Below are positions 34,721-43,488 of a DNA stretch of 64,000 bases, piece by piece. A program made the position numbers and the translations under genes. The notes beneath the pieces are model-generated. The model made no database searches. It was not told the DNA's origin and saw nothing but the letters and a program-made list of their open reading frames with translations. This DNA is from Aquirufa ecclesiirivi (lineage in GTDB: Bacteria; Bacteroidota; Bacteroidia; Cytophagales; Spirosomataceae), in the NCBI RefSeq assembly GCF_011250515.1, contig NZ_JAANOP010000001.1, positions 310,001-374,000 of the forward strand. The letters run 5' to 3'. Numbering within the stretch: position 1 is the stretch's first letter; the number at the start of each line of letters is the position of its first letter.

Positions 34721-35484
34721 TATTTTAAAAATTTTTCTGTATCACTTGGATTGACTAAAGCAAATGCCAATTTTGGGAATAATCGATTCAGTAAATACAT
34801 CGTGCCAGTATATCCCATTCGGATCGTGTATTGGTCTTTTTGTAAACCTAAAATAAGTCCTTTAATGAGTTTTTCTGGGCTCATTTTTTGGATTTTTCTA
34901 TGTGCAATTAATTCAGTTTCTACCGCTGGAGGTAATAGTTCAAAAACTTTAATGGGGCTTTTTATGATCCGTAAATGTTCTCTTAGTGACTTGGTATAAA
35001 ATCCTAATGCTGCCTTTGTGGCGGAATAGGTGGCTTCTAACAAAGAAGGTACGTAACTCAGTACGGAAGTTGTATTGATAATGGCACCTTCTTTTCTTGA
35101 ATTCAACATCGTCATAAATAGATTATTTAGTCGAATGACACCAATGTAGTTGATGTCCATCTCATAAGCGGCTCCTTGTACATGTTTATTGCTGGCAATG
35201 CCTAAATTAGAGGGCATAACTCCAACTCCTGCATTGTTATATAATATATCAATTCCTCCCAATAATTCAATTTGATTGTAAAGTGCTAGGGCATCTTCTT
35301 CCTTTGCGACATCACTTTGAAATGTAATAATGCTTGGATAAAGTTTTTTTGCCGTATCTAATTTAGCTTGATTTCTTCCTGTAATAATGACATTTGCTCC
35401 CAATTCTAGGAATTGCTTAGTGGCTTCAAGTCCAATACCAGCACTACCTCCAGTAATCAAAATCGTTTTATTTTTTAAGTTCAT
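34720..35484 (-). CDS. Short-chain dehydrogenase (DltE-like SDR)
   Basis: This 254-residue SDR has the glycine motif TGGSAGIG (about residues 11-18), NNAG (about 87-90) and the catalytic YSATK (about 152-156). The C-terminus has LLPPAVETEL, typical of the DltE-like group. It is a cytoplasmic NAD(P)-dependent oxidoreductase of unknown substrate. It is first in a two-gene operon with a quinone-type oxidoreductase, and its promoter region is shared with the divergent HxlR regulator. Arg-Asn after the second strand (TGRNQAK) suggests NADPH. Confidence 0.88.
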   Translation of the reverse strand: MNLKNKTILITGGSAGIGLEATKQFLELGANVIITGRNQAKLDTAKKLYPSIITFQSDVAKEEDALALYNQIELLGGIDILYNNAGVGVMPSNLGIASNKHVQGAAYEMDINYIGVIRLNNLFMTMLNSRKEGAIINTTSVLSYVPSLLEATYSATKAALGFYTKSLREHLRIIKSPIKVFELLPPAVETELIAHRKIQKMSPEKLIKGLILGLQKDQYTIRMGYTGTMYLLNRLFPKLAFALVNPSDTEKFLK

Positions 35485-35524
35485 GTTGTCTTTGATTTAT
35501 AAATCATATAATTTCACTTTCGAA

Positions 35525-35565
35525 TTGCAAGTGCAAAGCTAATAAAACACTTGCAAATCGCAAGT
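35525..35565. promoter_or_regulatory. Two palindromic operator candidates between SDR and HxlR genes
   Basis: TTGCAAGTGCAA (35525-35536) is a palindrome with TTGCA/TGCAA arms. ACTTGCAAATCGCAAGT (35549-35565) has perfect six-base arms ACTTGC/GCAAGT. Both share the half-site CTTGCA or TTGCAAGT. Lying between two divergent genes, they are the natural binding sites for the HxlR regulator. Confidence 0.65.
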
Positions 35566-35583
35566 AATATTTATAAATTATTT

Positions 35584-36000
35584 ATGAAAAACAGTAAAAA
35601 AAGGTCAGATTGTCCAATAAGTAGTTCACTTGATATTTGGGGAGATAAATGGTCCTTGATTATCGTTCGAGATTTAATGTTTGCTAAGCAATGCACATAT
35701 GGTGACTTGCTAAAATCGGAAGAAAAAATAGCGACAAACATTTTGGCCTCTCGGCTACAATCCCTGGAAGAAAATGGAATAATTAGTAAATCAGACCATC
35801 CGGATAGTAAAGCAAAATTCTTATATAAACTGACGCAAAAAGGAATAGATCTACTACCCTTGATGGTCGAAATTAATTTGTGGGCTGATAAGTATTATGA
35901 ACTACCAGCCAAACGAAAGGAAGAGTTGAAAGAAGTAAAAAAAGACAAGGAACAATACATTAAAACAGCGCTTTCTAACTTGAAACAAGTGATTAGTTAA
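35584..36000 (+). CDS. HxlR-family winged-helix regulator
   Basis: From the ATG at 35584 the protein has 138 residues. The HxlR domain covers most of it, with CPISSSLDIWGDKWSLIIVRDL near the N-terminus and the recognition helix region EKIATNILASRLQSLEENGI. The conserved Cys in RSDCPISSSL lies where many HxlR proteins sense thiol-reactive compounds. It is divergent from an SDR/quinone-oxidoreductase operon, suggesting control of an electrophile response. An in-frame TTG at 35551 lies inside the operator and is not a likely start. A decayed relative lies at 38762. Confidence 0.9.
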   Translation: MKNSKKRSDCPISSSLDIWGDKWSLIIVRDLMFAKQCTYGDLLKSEEKIATNILASRLQSLEENGIISKSDHPDSKAKFLYKLTQKGIDLLPLMVEINLWADKYYELPAKRKEELKEVKKDKEQYIKTALSNLKQVIS

Positions 36001-36165
36001 TATTATTTCTGAAAGGCAGACTATGGTTTTATGGCTCGTCCTATTTGTATCGATGATAAAGTTTCTTCATATGCTGAATAATAATGAAACCTCCCTATTC
36101 ATATAGGACTATTTGAGGAGAACGTATTCAAAATGATTTTAAAAGTTTGACCAAATACGATTTAA

Positions 36166-36199
36166 ACACCTAATCCACATGTGTGTGTAGATTAGGTGT
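36166..36199 (-). terminator. Hairpin downstream of the esterase operon
   Basis: ACACCTAATC (36166-36175) pairs exactly with GATTAGGTGT (36190-36199). On the minus strand a T-rich tract (TTTAAATCG) follows. It lies just after the stop of the second esterase gene. Confidence 0.6.
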
Positions 36200-36205
36200 G
36201 TGTAT

Positions 36206-37354
36206 TTATTTGAATAGCTGAGGAGCAAATGTATTAAGATAGATTCTCCAATTAGACCAGGTATGTCCTCCAGAATTCACAAAAAAGGTATGTTTAAGTC
36301 CATTTTCTGTTAAGGTTTTATCTAATAATCTAGCGGGCTCAATTAAGAAGTCGCTGTCGCCACAGGCCAAGAAGTACAGTTTGTAACCCGCTTTTTTCAA
36401 ATTTTGAAATTGAAGGTTGTAGTCAGCCTTTGCTTTCTCATCTGCGATTCTAATTCCATTACTTAATGGACAGATGTAACTAAAAAAACCAGGATTCAAA
36501 TTGCTAACTCGGATCGTATGGCCAGCACCCATAGAAAGTCCTGCTATGGCTCTGGATTTTGGGTTGGCGATGACTTTATAATTCGTTTCGATGTAGGGAA
36601 CGATGTCTTTTACTATACTATTCACATACAAGTCCGCAAATTTTGGATCATTACGATCAAAGGCTTTTTCGGGTAACATGGAAGTTTTGGCGGCTTGTTG
36701 GCCAGGGTTTCCATTAGGCATGACAACCAACATCGGTTTAGCTAAACCTTTCTCAATTAAATTGTCCATAATTTGACGGGTGCGACCCATGGTGCTCCAA
36801 GCATCTTCATCTCCTCCTGCTCCATGCAATAGGTAAAGTACGGGATATTTCTCTTTGCTTGATTCATATCCGAAAGGAGTATACACAAACATTCTTCGGT
36901 TAACCCCTATAGTAGGAGAATCATACCAAACTTGCGACAAATTACCTCGTTGATTTGCTTCAAAATAATTAGCTGCTAAATCCCCAGGAATGAGCAATAC
37001 ACTTAAATACCGAGTACCATCACGTTGCATGAGTATGTTGGTGGCATCTGTTACCGCTAGGCCATCGACGATAAAATGGTAGGTATATAATTCTGATTTT
37101 GGTTTGGGAATACTGACAGACCAAAGGCCCAACTTATCTTTTTTCATTAAAATTGATTGGGAAGGTTTTTCCATCCAAGAGCCATATAATTTAACCGTAT
37201 CGGCATATGGATTTGATATCCTAAAAATCACCTCTTTCTCTTTTATTTCTGGGGAAATGATGGGTTTTTGTCCAGCAAAATTGGCTAGCTCTTGTGCATA
37301 AGAAGCTATAACGAGGAATAGTAATAGGAATGAAAGTATGTATTTCTTGTTCAT
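36206..37354 (-). CDS. Secreted esterase with N-terminal CBM48-like and CE1-type domains (copy 2)
   Basis: This 382-residue protein has a signal peptide (to about SYAQ), an immunoglobulin-like CBM48/E-set domain (about 30-115, with LYGSWMEKP), and an esterase-D/CE1 alpha/beta-hydrolase domain (about 130-382). The nucleophile elbow is GLSMG, the first oxyanion region is LYLLHGAGGDEDAW, and the catalytic His is in GGHTWSNWRIYL. Feruloyl or acetyl ester removal from plant polysaccharide is the family role. It is the downstream partner of a clearly paralogous gene 36 bases away. The two differ after the elbow (GAGHT here, GGAHT in the partner). Confidence 0.88.
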   Translation of the reverse strand: MNKKYILSFLLLFLVIASYAQELANFAGQKPIISPEIKEKEVIFRISNPYADTVKLYGSWMEKPSQSILMKKDKLGLWSVSIPKPKSELYTYHFIVDGLAVTDATNILMQRDGTRYLSVLLIPGDLAANYFEANQRGNLSQVWYDSPTIGVNRRMFVYTPFGYESSKEKYPVLYLLHGAGGDEDAWSTMGRTRQIMDNLIEKGLAKPMLVVMPNGNPGQQAAKTSMLPEKAFDRNDPKFADLYVNSIVKDIVPYIETNYKVIANPKSRAIAGLSMGAGHTIRVSNLNPGFFSYICPLSNGIRIADEKAKADYNLQFQNLKKAGYKLYFLACGDSDFLIEPARLLDKTLTENGLKHTFFVNSGGHTWSNWRIYLNTFAPQLFK

Positions 37355-37390
37355 GTTATCAATGTTTAAATGTGTCCAGTTGGATTCAAT

Positions 37391-38548
37391 TTATTTGAAA
37401 AGTAATTGACCAAATGTATTTAAATAGATTCTCCAATTAGCCCAGGTATGCCCACCAGGGGAAACAAAAAAGGTATGCTCTATGCCATTTTTGCTTAGAG
37501 AGGCCTCGGTTGTTTTCGCTATTTCCCAAAGGAAATCTTCATTTCCACAAGCAAACCAATACAATTTATAACCTGCTTTTTTTACTCCTTGAAGTTTAGA
37601 TTCAAATTCTGGTGTAATAGTTCGAACCCCAATACTAAGTGGACAGATGTAATTGAAAGTTCCTGGGAATTCATTGCTAACACTGATGGTATGAGCTCCA
37701 CCCATGGAGAGTCCAGCTACTGCCCTTGAATCGGCGTTAGAAATAGCTTTGTAATTCTTTTCTACATAAGGAATGATGTCTTTTACTATACTAGTAATGT
37801 ATAAATTTTGAAAAGCGGGATCATTGCGATCATATAATTTTTCATCCAATAACAACGTTTTGGCGGCCTTCTGGCCAGGATTCCCATTTGGCATAACACA
37901 AATCATAGGAACGGCTAATTTCTTTTCAATTAAATTATCTAGTATTTGAACAGCCCTTCCCATCGTGCTCCATGCATCTTCATCTCCGCCGCCACCATGT
38001 AGTAAATAGAGGACAGGGTAGTTTTGATTGGATGTTTCATAACCATAGGGAGTATATACATACATGTGTCTGTTGCTACCAATAGTAGGAGAATCATACC
38101 AGACTTTCTTCAAATTACCTCGTTGATTTGCCTCAAAATAATTACTTGTAGTTTTTCCAGGAACCAATAAAACACTTAAATAGCGAACGCCATCACGCTG
38201 TAAAAAGATATTATTTACATCATTGACTGTCATGCCATCTACTATGAAATGATAGGTATATAACTCGGGAGAAGGAGTTGGAATTTTCACGGTCCAAGTT
38301 CCCACCGAGTCTTTCAGCATGTTCGTTGAAGAATCAAAGCTTTTCATCCATGAGCCATAAAGCCTGACCAATTTTGCTTTGGGAGCAGAAATACGAAATG
38401 TGACCGTTTTTTCTCCAATTTCTGGAGAGACGATGACCGCTCTTCTGACATTTGCCATTTCTTGTGCCTGTGAGGTAAAAACAGTGATAGACAAGCAAGT
38501 AAGTAAGGCAATGGAATACATGGTAATAAATCGGACTTTTGTTTTCAT
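37391..38548 (-). CDS. Secreted esterase with N-terminal CBM48-like and CE1-type domains (copy 1)
   Basis: This 385-residue protein has the same build as its downstream neighbour: a signal peptide (to about SQAQ), a CBM48/E-set domain (LYGSWMKSF), then a CE1-type hydrolase with LYLLHGGGGDEDAW, GLSMGG and GGHTWANWRIYL. Long stretches such as FEANQRGNL and WYDSPTIG are shared, so the pair arose by tandem duplication. It is first in the two-gene operon. Both copies keep intact catalytic residues, which suggests they differ in ester specificity rather than redundancy. Confidence 0.88.
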   Translation of the reverse strand: MKTKVRFITMYSIALLTCLSITVFTSQAQEMANVRRAVIVSPEIGEKTVTFRISAPKAKLVRLYGSWMKSFDSSTNMLKDSVGTWTVKIPTPSPELYTYHFIVDGMTVNDVNNIFLQRDGVRYLSVLLVPGKTTSNYFEANQRGNLKKVWYDSPTIGSNRHMYVYTPYGYETSNQNYPVLYLLHGGGGDEDAWSTMGRAVQILDNLIEKKLAVPMICVMPNGNPGQKAAKTLLLDEKLYDRNDPAFQNLYITSIVKDIIPYVEKNYKAISNADSRAVAGLSMGGAHTISVSNEFPGTFNYICPLSIGVRTITPEFESKLQGVKKAGYKLYWFACGNEDFLWEIAKTTEASLSKNGIEHTFFVSPGGHTWANWRIYLNTFGQLLFK

Positions 38549-38761
38549 GATGTATGGTTATTTTGATTTATGACTATTAATAGAGAAAATATAATTTTTA
38601 ATTTACGAATTATTTTGGAGTATGGGTTTCCATTCATGTATTTAGTGGGAATTCTTTCATGAAATCAGCAGGGTAGTTCTTTTTAAAAATGCGTTTAGCA
38701 TAGTCAAAAATTCGTTCTTATAGGTTTAAAAGTAAGCGCGAATTAAAAAAAATGCACTTAT

Positions 38762-38925
38762 AGAGATTTCCTGAAATCGGAAGAAAAAATAGCGACTCCA
38801 TGATGGACTTCACTCTTGCAAACCACAGAGAAATTGGGATTGAATCTATGGATGAAGGAAATTAATTTATGGACAGATGTTAATAGGGCCTTTCTTACGA
38901 AATGAAGGAAGATTTGATAGGAAAA
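38762..38925 (+). pseudogene. Decayed HxlR-family regulator fragment
   Basis: Bases 38764-38795 nearly repeat a stretch of the intact HxlR gene near 35706 (AAATCGGAAGAAAAAATAGC is identical). After a deletion, 38834-38875 (GGGATTGAATC...GAAATTAATTTATGG) matches its later part near 35846-35885. The tail GAAATGAAGGAAGATTTGA resembles its C-terminal codons. Stops and deletions break the frame. It is a fragmentary second copy of an HxlR gene. Confidence 0.65.
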
Positions 38926-38930
38926 TTAAT

Positions 38931-38960
38931 GAGGAAGCTCTCATTATTGAGGGCTTCCTC
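38931..38960 (-). terminator. Terminator hairpin after the DUF2306 gene
   Basis: GAGGAAGCTCTCA (38931-38943) pairs with TGAGGGCTTCCTC (38948-38960), a 13-base stem with one wobble and a four-base loop. It lies 9 bases beyond the stop of the minus-strand gene at 38970. Confidence 0.7.
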
Positions 38961-38969
38961 TTATTATAA

Positions 38970-39578
38970 TTAAATGATTTGGAGTGAGGTGTCTTTTTTT
39001 ATAATTAACAATGCAATAAGCAGGTTTGGAACCCAACAAAGCCAAGCTAAATAGGGATAGAATAATTCAAAAGGCAAACCTATGGCAAAGCCAATTCCAA
39101 GTCCAATTCGTAATGTGACGGCAGCAAAAGTAAGAGAGAAGTTGACGACCATCCAATTTTTATGTGCTTGAATCTTTTTACGAACAATGGAAGAATAGGC
39201 ATAAAATCCAGAAGTAATCCATAATATGGCCAATAGGAAAAACCCTAGATGAGAAACCATTCCCCCAAAGGAAAATTGTGCCATATATAATCCAGAAAAA
39301 CCACCAAGGAAGACACAGAGTAAATAGACTTTACCTAATTTTCGATGTACCTGAATATGATTCAATCGAAATTTTTCATTGAATTGAAATGGGCCTAAAA
39401 TTAATGCGACAATGGACGGAAATATATGAGCATAAATCCCTAGTGCATGCGCATTGAAATTGACTTTCATGGATGGGTGAACTGCGTTTCCTAGTTCAAG
39501 AAAAGCGTATGCGAAAAAAGCATATATCCCAATTAATGCAGAAGAAATATAGATGAGAGATTTAACTACTTTATTCAT
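38970..39578 (-). CDS. DUF2306 membrane protein
   Basis: From the ATG at 39578 the protein has 202 residues and about six membrane helices. The motif FRLNHIQVHRKLGKVYLLCV, with two histidines at a helix start, and AHKNWMVVNFSLTF are typical of DUF2306. Conserved His residues suggest heme or metal binding, but the function is unestablished. It follows the PepSY/siderophore-receptor genes on the same strand after about 195 bases and may share their iron-related role. A TTG 14 codons upstream is a weaker start. Confidence 0.8.
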   Translation of the reverse strand: MNKVVKSLIYISSALIGIYAFFAYAFLELGNAVHPSMKVNFNAHALGIYAHIFPSIVALILGPFQFNEKFRLNHIQVHRKLGKVYLLCVFLGGFSGLYMAQFSFGGMVSHLGFFLLAILWITSGFYAYSSIVRKKIQAHKNWMVVNFSLTFAAVTLRIGLGIGFAIGLPFELFYPYLAWLCWVPNLLIALLIIKKDTSLQII

Positions 39579-39772
39579 GAGGTCTTGACATAGAAACTCT
39601 TTAACAATTTTTTGAATCAACGACTTTATGAGCTCTAGCTCTTTTTAGATCGAGTATGGATTTATGTAATACTAAATAAGCATAGCTCAACACATGCGCC
39701 GAGAACTAATTTAATCCCGAAAATATACGGAATTACATCCTATTCATCCATCAAATGAAACTAATTTTATGA

Positions 39773-40906
39773 TTAAATAATGTGAGGATATGACACAACA
39801 CGAGATTTTTTTCGCCATTTGCCATACCAAATTAAGCTACCTGAAATAGGTAAGGACGCAATCAGTAAACTCATGATACAGGCAAGGATTTTTCCTGTTA
39901 TACCCAATGCCGAACCTACATGTATATCATAATTTAAGCGCAATAGTTTGTCAGCAGCATGCACATCTCGGTAGTGCCCCCAAATGTGATTTACTCGGAT
40001 CTCTTTCAGTGAAAACTGATTATAATAGACATAATCTGCCTTCCAGTAAGTGTCATAACTTGGATTTATGACGACCGAGATACTTGAACTATCTGATTCT
40101 GGAGGATGTAATTCTATTTGCGCAAAATTTATTCGAGAAGAATCATATTGTTGATAAATAGCGTCTAATGGTTCTTTTGATATAGGTTTTATATATCGAG
40201 AAACAGGCTCTACATAGATGAGGCTTTTTTCACCTCCAATAGCTTTATGATACCACATGGCAAAATTTGGCATGACCCATACTAATCCCGTTATGATAAA
40301 AATAATAGAAAAGGAGAGGGAGTAAAAGCCTATGATACCATGTATATCCCAATTTTTTCTTTTCCATTTGGTATTTTCTTTCCATTTGAACCAAATCCGC
40401 TTTTTGAGAATGTGCCAGTTTTTAGGAAGCCATAATATAAAGCCACTTAAAACGATGATGGAAAATAGTAGAGTAACTAGTAGCACGACTACCCGCCCCA
40501 CCTCTTGAGGAAGCCATAAATACATATGACCTTTTAGTATGAAGGGGAAAAAACCCGCTTCCATATTTTGTGTATGCAGCACCTTTCCAGAGTAGGGATT
40601 GATGTACATGATGTAATAGTAGAAAGGATCTCGATGGTAGAATGTTACCTCTATCGAATGATTGTCTTGGTAATATTTAATTGAATGGACATTTTTACCA
40701 GGCAGTTTTTTATGAGCAATTTGTTGAATTTCACTTGGTAGTAGAATCCTTTTGTTTTCTTTTAATACCAATCGATATTCGTCAGTAAAATCCTGAATTT
40801 CTTTTTGAAATGCATACAAGCAACCCGTTATGGATATGATAAATACCAATAGCCCGGTTATTAAACCGAGCCAAAGGTGGAGTTTGCGGAAATATTTTTT
40901 GATCAC
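39773..40906 (-). CDS. PepSY-associated membrane protein (siderophore/iron reductase type)
   Basis: This 377-residue PepSY-TM protein has four membrane helices: one at about 12-34, two central (about 140-165 and 188-215) and one near the C-terminus (about 340-365). Periplasmic PepSY-like domains lie between them. Conserved histidines at the helix ends (KLHLWLGLITG, GHMYLW, WDIHGIIGFY, DIHVG) could carry heme, and such proteins are proposed to reduce ferric siderophores. The start is a GTG; no ATG is close. It begins 11 bases after the receptor stop, so the two form an operon for iron uptake. Confidence 0.82.
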   Translation of the reverse strand: MIKKYFRKLHLWLGLITGLLVFIISITGCLYAFQKEIQDFTDEYRLVLKENKRILLPSEIQQIAHKKLPGKNVHSIKYYQDNHSIEVTFYHRDPFYYYIMYINPYSGKVLHTQNMEAGFFPFILKGHMYLWLPQEVGRVVVLLVTLLFSIIVLSGFILWLPKNWHILKKRIWFKWKENTKWKRKNWDIHGIIGFYSLSFSIIFIITGLVWVMPNFAMWYHKAIGGEKSLIYVEPVSRYIKPISKEPLDAIYQQYDSSRINFAQIELHPPESDSSSISVVINPSYDTYWKADYVYYNQFSLKEIRVNHIWGHYRDVHAADKLLRLNYDIHVGSALGITGKILACIMSLLIASLPISGSLIWYGKWRKKSRVVSYPHII

Positions 40907-40917
40907 CTCTAAATGGA

Positions 40918-43068
40918 TTAGAATTTATAATTGAATCCAAGAGAAACAGATCTCAATCGCTGAGGAGTAACCGTGCTCCATCCGGCATAATACTTCGTAT
41001 TGGCCAGGTTATCTACTTTCAAATTGATACTATACTGGTTGATTGTATAAGCTAATGAGGCATTGAAAATGGTATAGCTAGGTAAGGTAAAACTACCAAT
41101 ATTTGCACGGTTCAAAGTGTTGAATTCACTGGCATAATTAGCACCTAAGCCTAAGCTTATTCCTTTTAATGTTGAATTTTGAACACGATAAATAGCCCAA
41201 AAGTTAAATAGATTGGCAGGTCCGGCTTCTTCTGTTCTCAAGCCTAAATACCCACCGTTTGGCGTATCTTTTTTCACTTCATTTTCATTGTGACTATAGC
41301 CTGTAATGATACTTAGGCCTTCAATCGGGCTTGTAACCATACTCAGTTCAAAACCTTTGCTCTCAACCTCACCTCCTTGAATGGTGTTGTTGATATTATT
41401 GGGGTCAGACATGGATTTATTGGAAACCAGGATATTGTAATAACTAGCAGTTAGCGCAATTTTGTCTTTGTACAAATTCGTTTTGACTCCTATCTCCCAT
41501 TGATTGGCATGTTCAGGAGTAAGAATTTTAAGGGTGGGATTATTGCCATTTACATCAGCGACTTCTACCGGACTCAGATTTTTAAAACCATTCATGTAAT
41601 TACCAAAAAAGGAAACCTTATTTAGTATTGGCTGGTAAACAATCCCAAATTTTGGAGAGAAAGTGGTTTGAGATGTTAATTGATCTGAACTCCAAATGGA
41701 TGGATTTCCTTGGAAATTGTCTAGACGTAAGCTTAACATTGCCGAAAATTTCGGAGAGAAATGGATTACATCAGATACATAAGCACTCACGATTTTAGTT
41801 TCAGCGATGGAATTCCCTTCTGCTGAATTAATCAGTAGTTGATCCGTTCCTTGCGTTGTTAATTTGCCGTTATCGCTTTGGTTAACTAAGGATACGACAC
41901 CATTGGCCACCCAGCCAGTGCTGTAATTTTCAACTTGGCTGTTTAGGTAATCGATTCCTAGCAATACATTGTTTTTGAAAGTACCCAGGTTGAAATGGCC
42001 AACAAAATTTTGTTGTATATCTACCGTATTGGTTTCACCATCGCGTTTTGAAATAAAACGGGTAAATTCATTTCCATTCGAAGAATCCCATAGGTACTGG
42101 TAATAGCCGTTGGTTTTGGTATGACTTCTTGATAGAATCGTTTGTGAGGTCCAGTTATTGGAAAGTTTATATAAAGCCTGCGACTGAATGCTGAAACTTG
42201 GGTTTTTCATGCTTAGGCTATTTGACGTATATGATTTCTCGTAATTTTTTTCAAATAGATCCATGGTCTTGAATGATAATGCCGCGTATCTGCTCAGGAA
42301 AATCATGGGGGCATTGGCTGCCTCGGCATTTTTAAATTCAGTATTGAAAAGGAAAGTCAATTTTTTGCTGGCGTTTATTTTTATACTTGGGGCCAAGTAA
42401 AATACTTTATTGAAGCCGGCATCTTGGAAGCTTTTTACGTATTGATTAGCCACATTTAAACGAGCGAAAATTTTATCACCAAGTGGGATATTGATGTCGG
42501 CCGTGAAGCGGTTCAGTCCGTAACTTCCAGATATATATCCTATTTCTCCCCCAAATCTTTCATATGGTTTCTTGGATACAATATTGATCAATCCTCCATA
42601 AGCAATCAGGCTACCACCATACAAAGTGCCCGATGGCCCTTTAATCACTTCAATACTTTCAATATTTGCGGGATCAACTGTTCCGTTTGAAATATTGGGC
42701 ATACCATTCATCATAGTAGGTTGTAGGGCAAAGCCCCTCATGCTATAAAACTCAGCACCATCTCCACCTCTTCCTGTGCTTTCCCATAATCGAGTAATAC
42801 CTGTTGCATTTTTTAATGCATCATGTAGATTGGTGACGAGTTGGTCTTTCAATATATTTTTTGAAATGGTATTATAGACTTGAGGATTTTTCATGTCCTT
42901 CATGGGCATTTTAGATATGGAAATACTGGTATCAATCTTATAATCATTTCGGTATGCAGTTACTGTAACCTCCGATAATTCTTTGACAAAAGTGGTATCA
43001 CTTTGAATTCTCTGAGCAAATGTTGTGATGCTCATTAGCATCAATGGAAATAGGGTATACTTTTTCAT
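40918..43068 (-). CDS. TonB-dependent siderophore receptor
   Basis: From the ATG at 43068 the protein has 716 residues: a signal peptide (to about TTFAQ), a TonB-box region (ELSEVTVTAYR), a plug domain (about 60-190, with NATGITRLWE, MRGFALQPTMMNG and IESIEVIKGPSGTLYGG) and a 22-strand barrel. The MRGF and GPSGTLYG motifs place it in the ferric-siderophore receptor family. It imports iron chelates using TonB energy. The start is well supported: a consensus promoter ends 31 bases upstream and the in-frame codon at 43101 falls inside the -7 box. It is followed by a PepSY reductase-like gene. Twin palindromes in the promoter suggest iron-dependent control. Confidence 0.93.
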   Translation of the reverse strand: MKKYTLFPLMLMSITTFAQRIQSDTTFVKELSEVTVTAYRNDYKIDTSISISKMPMKDMKNPQVYNTISKNILKDQLVTNLHDALKNATGITRLWESTGRGGDGAEFYSMRGFALQPTMMNGMPNISNGTVDPANIESIEVIKGPSGTLYGGSLIAYGGLINIVSKKPYERFGGEIGYISGSYGLNRFTADINIPLGDKIFARLNVANQYVKSFQDAGFNKVFYLAPSIKINASKKLTFLFNTEFKNAEAANAPMIFLSRYAALSFKTMDLFEKNYEKSYTSNSLSMKNPSFSIQSQALYKLSNNWTSQTILSRSHTKTNGYYQYLWDSSNGNEFTRFISKRDGETNTVDIQQNFVGHFNLGTFKNNVLLGIDYLNSQVENYSTGWVANGVVSLVNQSDNGKLTTQGTDQLLINSAEGNSIAETKIVSAYVSDVIHFSPKFSAMLSLRLDNFQGNPSIWSSDQLTSQTTFSPKFGIVYQPILNKVSFFGNYMNGFKNLSPVEVADVNGNNPTLKILTPEHANQWEIGVKTNLYKDKIALTASYYNILVSNKSMSDPNNINNTIQGGEVESKGFELSMVTSPIEGLSIITGYSHNENEVKKDTPNGGYLGLRTEEAGPANLFNFWAIYRVQNSTLKGISLGLGANYASEFNTLNRANIGSFTLPSYTIFNASLAYTINQYSINLKVDNLANTKYYAGWSTVTPQRLRSVSLGFNYKF

Positions 43069-43072
43069 GTTT

Positions 43073-43155
43073 TTATTTAGACTAATTATAAATAAGGACA
43101 AATATAGGGAGCGAAACCTCTAAAGCAATGCCTTATTTAGAATTATTTTAAATAA
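43073..43155 (-). promoter_or_regulatory. Consensus promoter framed by twin 23-bp palindromes (putative iron operator)
   Basis: On the minus strand TTG (43128-43126), a 19-base spacer and TATATTTG (43106-43099) form a textbook Bacteroidota promoter. Two 23-base palindromes of the form TTATTTAGA-N7-TAAATAA lie at 43073-43095 and 43133-43155, exactly 60 bp apart. One is just upstream of the -33 element and the other is between the transcript start and the ATG. A Fur- or DtxR-type repressor is the natural candidate. Confidence 0.65.
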
Positions 43156-43156
43156 G

Positions 43157-43400
43157 AGGCGTCTTAGTCCTTGAAATGGAAATCGCTGATAGATTTTAAT
43201 CTTAAAAAAATTGATATTCCAGAAGGTAATTGAGCCTATATTTCAGCTAAAAAAACCCCTATTTGAAAGGATTTAAATTTTGCCAACTAGTCAAAATATA
43301 GTTTTTGAGTCTAAAGGGAAGGGAAATATGAAGGGAGAGGTTTCTCCAATCAAAATGAAATAGGGATGAATATTAATACGTAATATGCTAGAAACAGAAA
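43157..43400. other. Intergenic region without recognisable gene
   Basis: It lies between the siderophore-receptor promoter and the terminator of the GMC operon. I see no coding frame and no further repeats. Confidence 0.5.
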
Positions 43401-43424
43401 ATTAGTCCGAGCTTCGGACCTAAT
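43401..43424 (-). terminator. Terminator of the TIM-barrel/GMC operon
   Basis: ATTAGTCCGA pairs with TCGGACCTAAT around a three-base loop (one bulged C). On the minus strand it is followed by TTTTCTG. It lies about 65 bases after the GMC stop. Confidence 0.55.
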
Positions 43425-43488
43425 CTCCCAAAGCGAAATTTTCTTGAGTAAAAATTAGAGGATACAAGGTTTTGGTAAGGGAATATGT

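Noticed and set aside
34607-34999. A 130-codon plus-strand frame across the SDR/quinone-oxidoreductase junction
   Set aside because: It lies antisense to two coupled genes with clear family motifs and shows no domain of its own.
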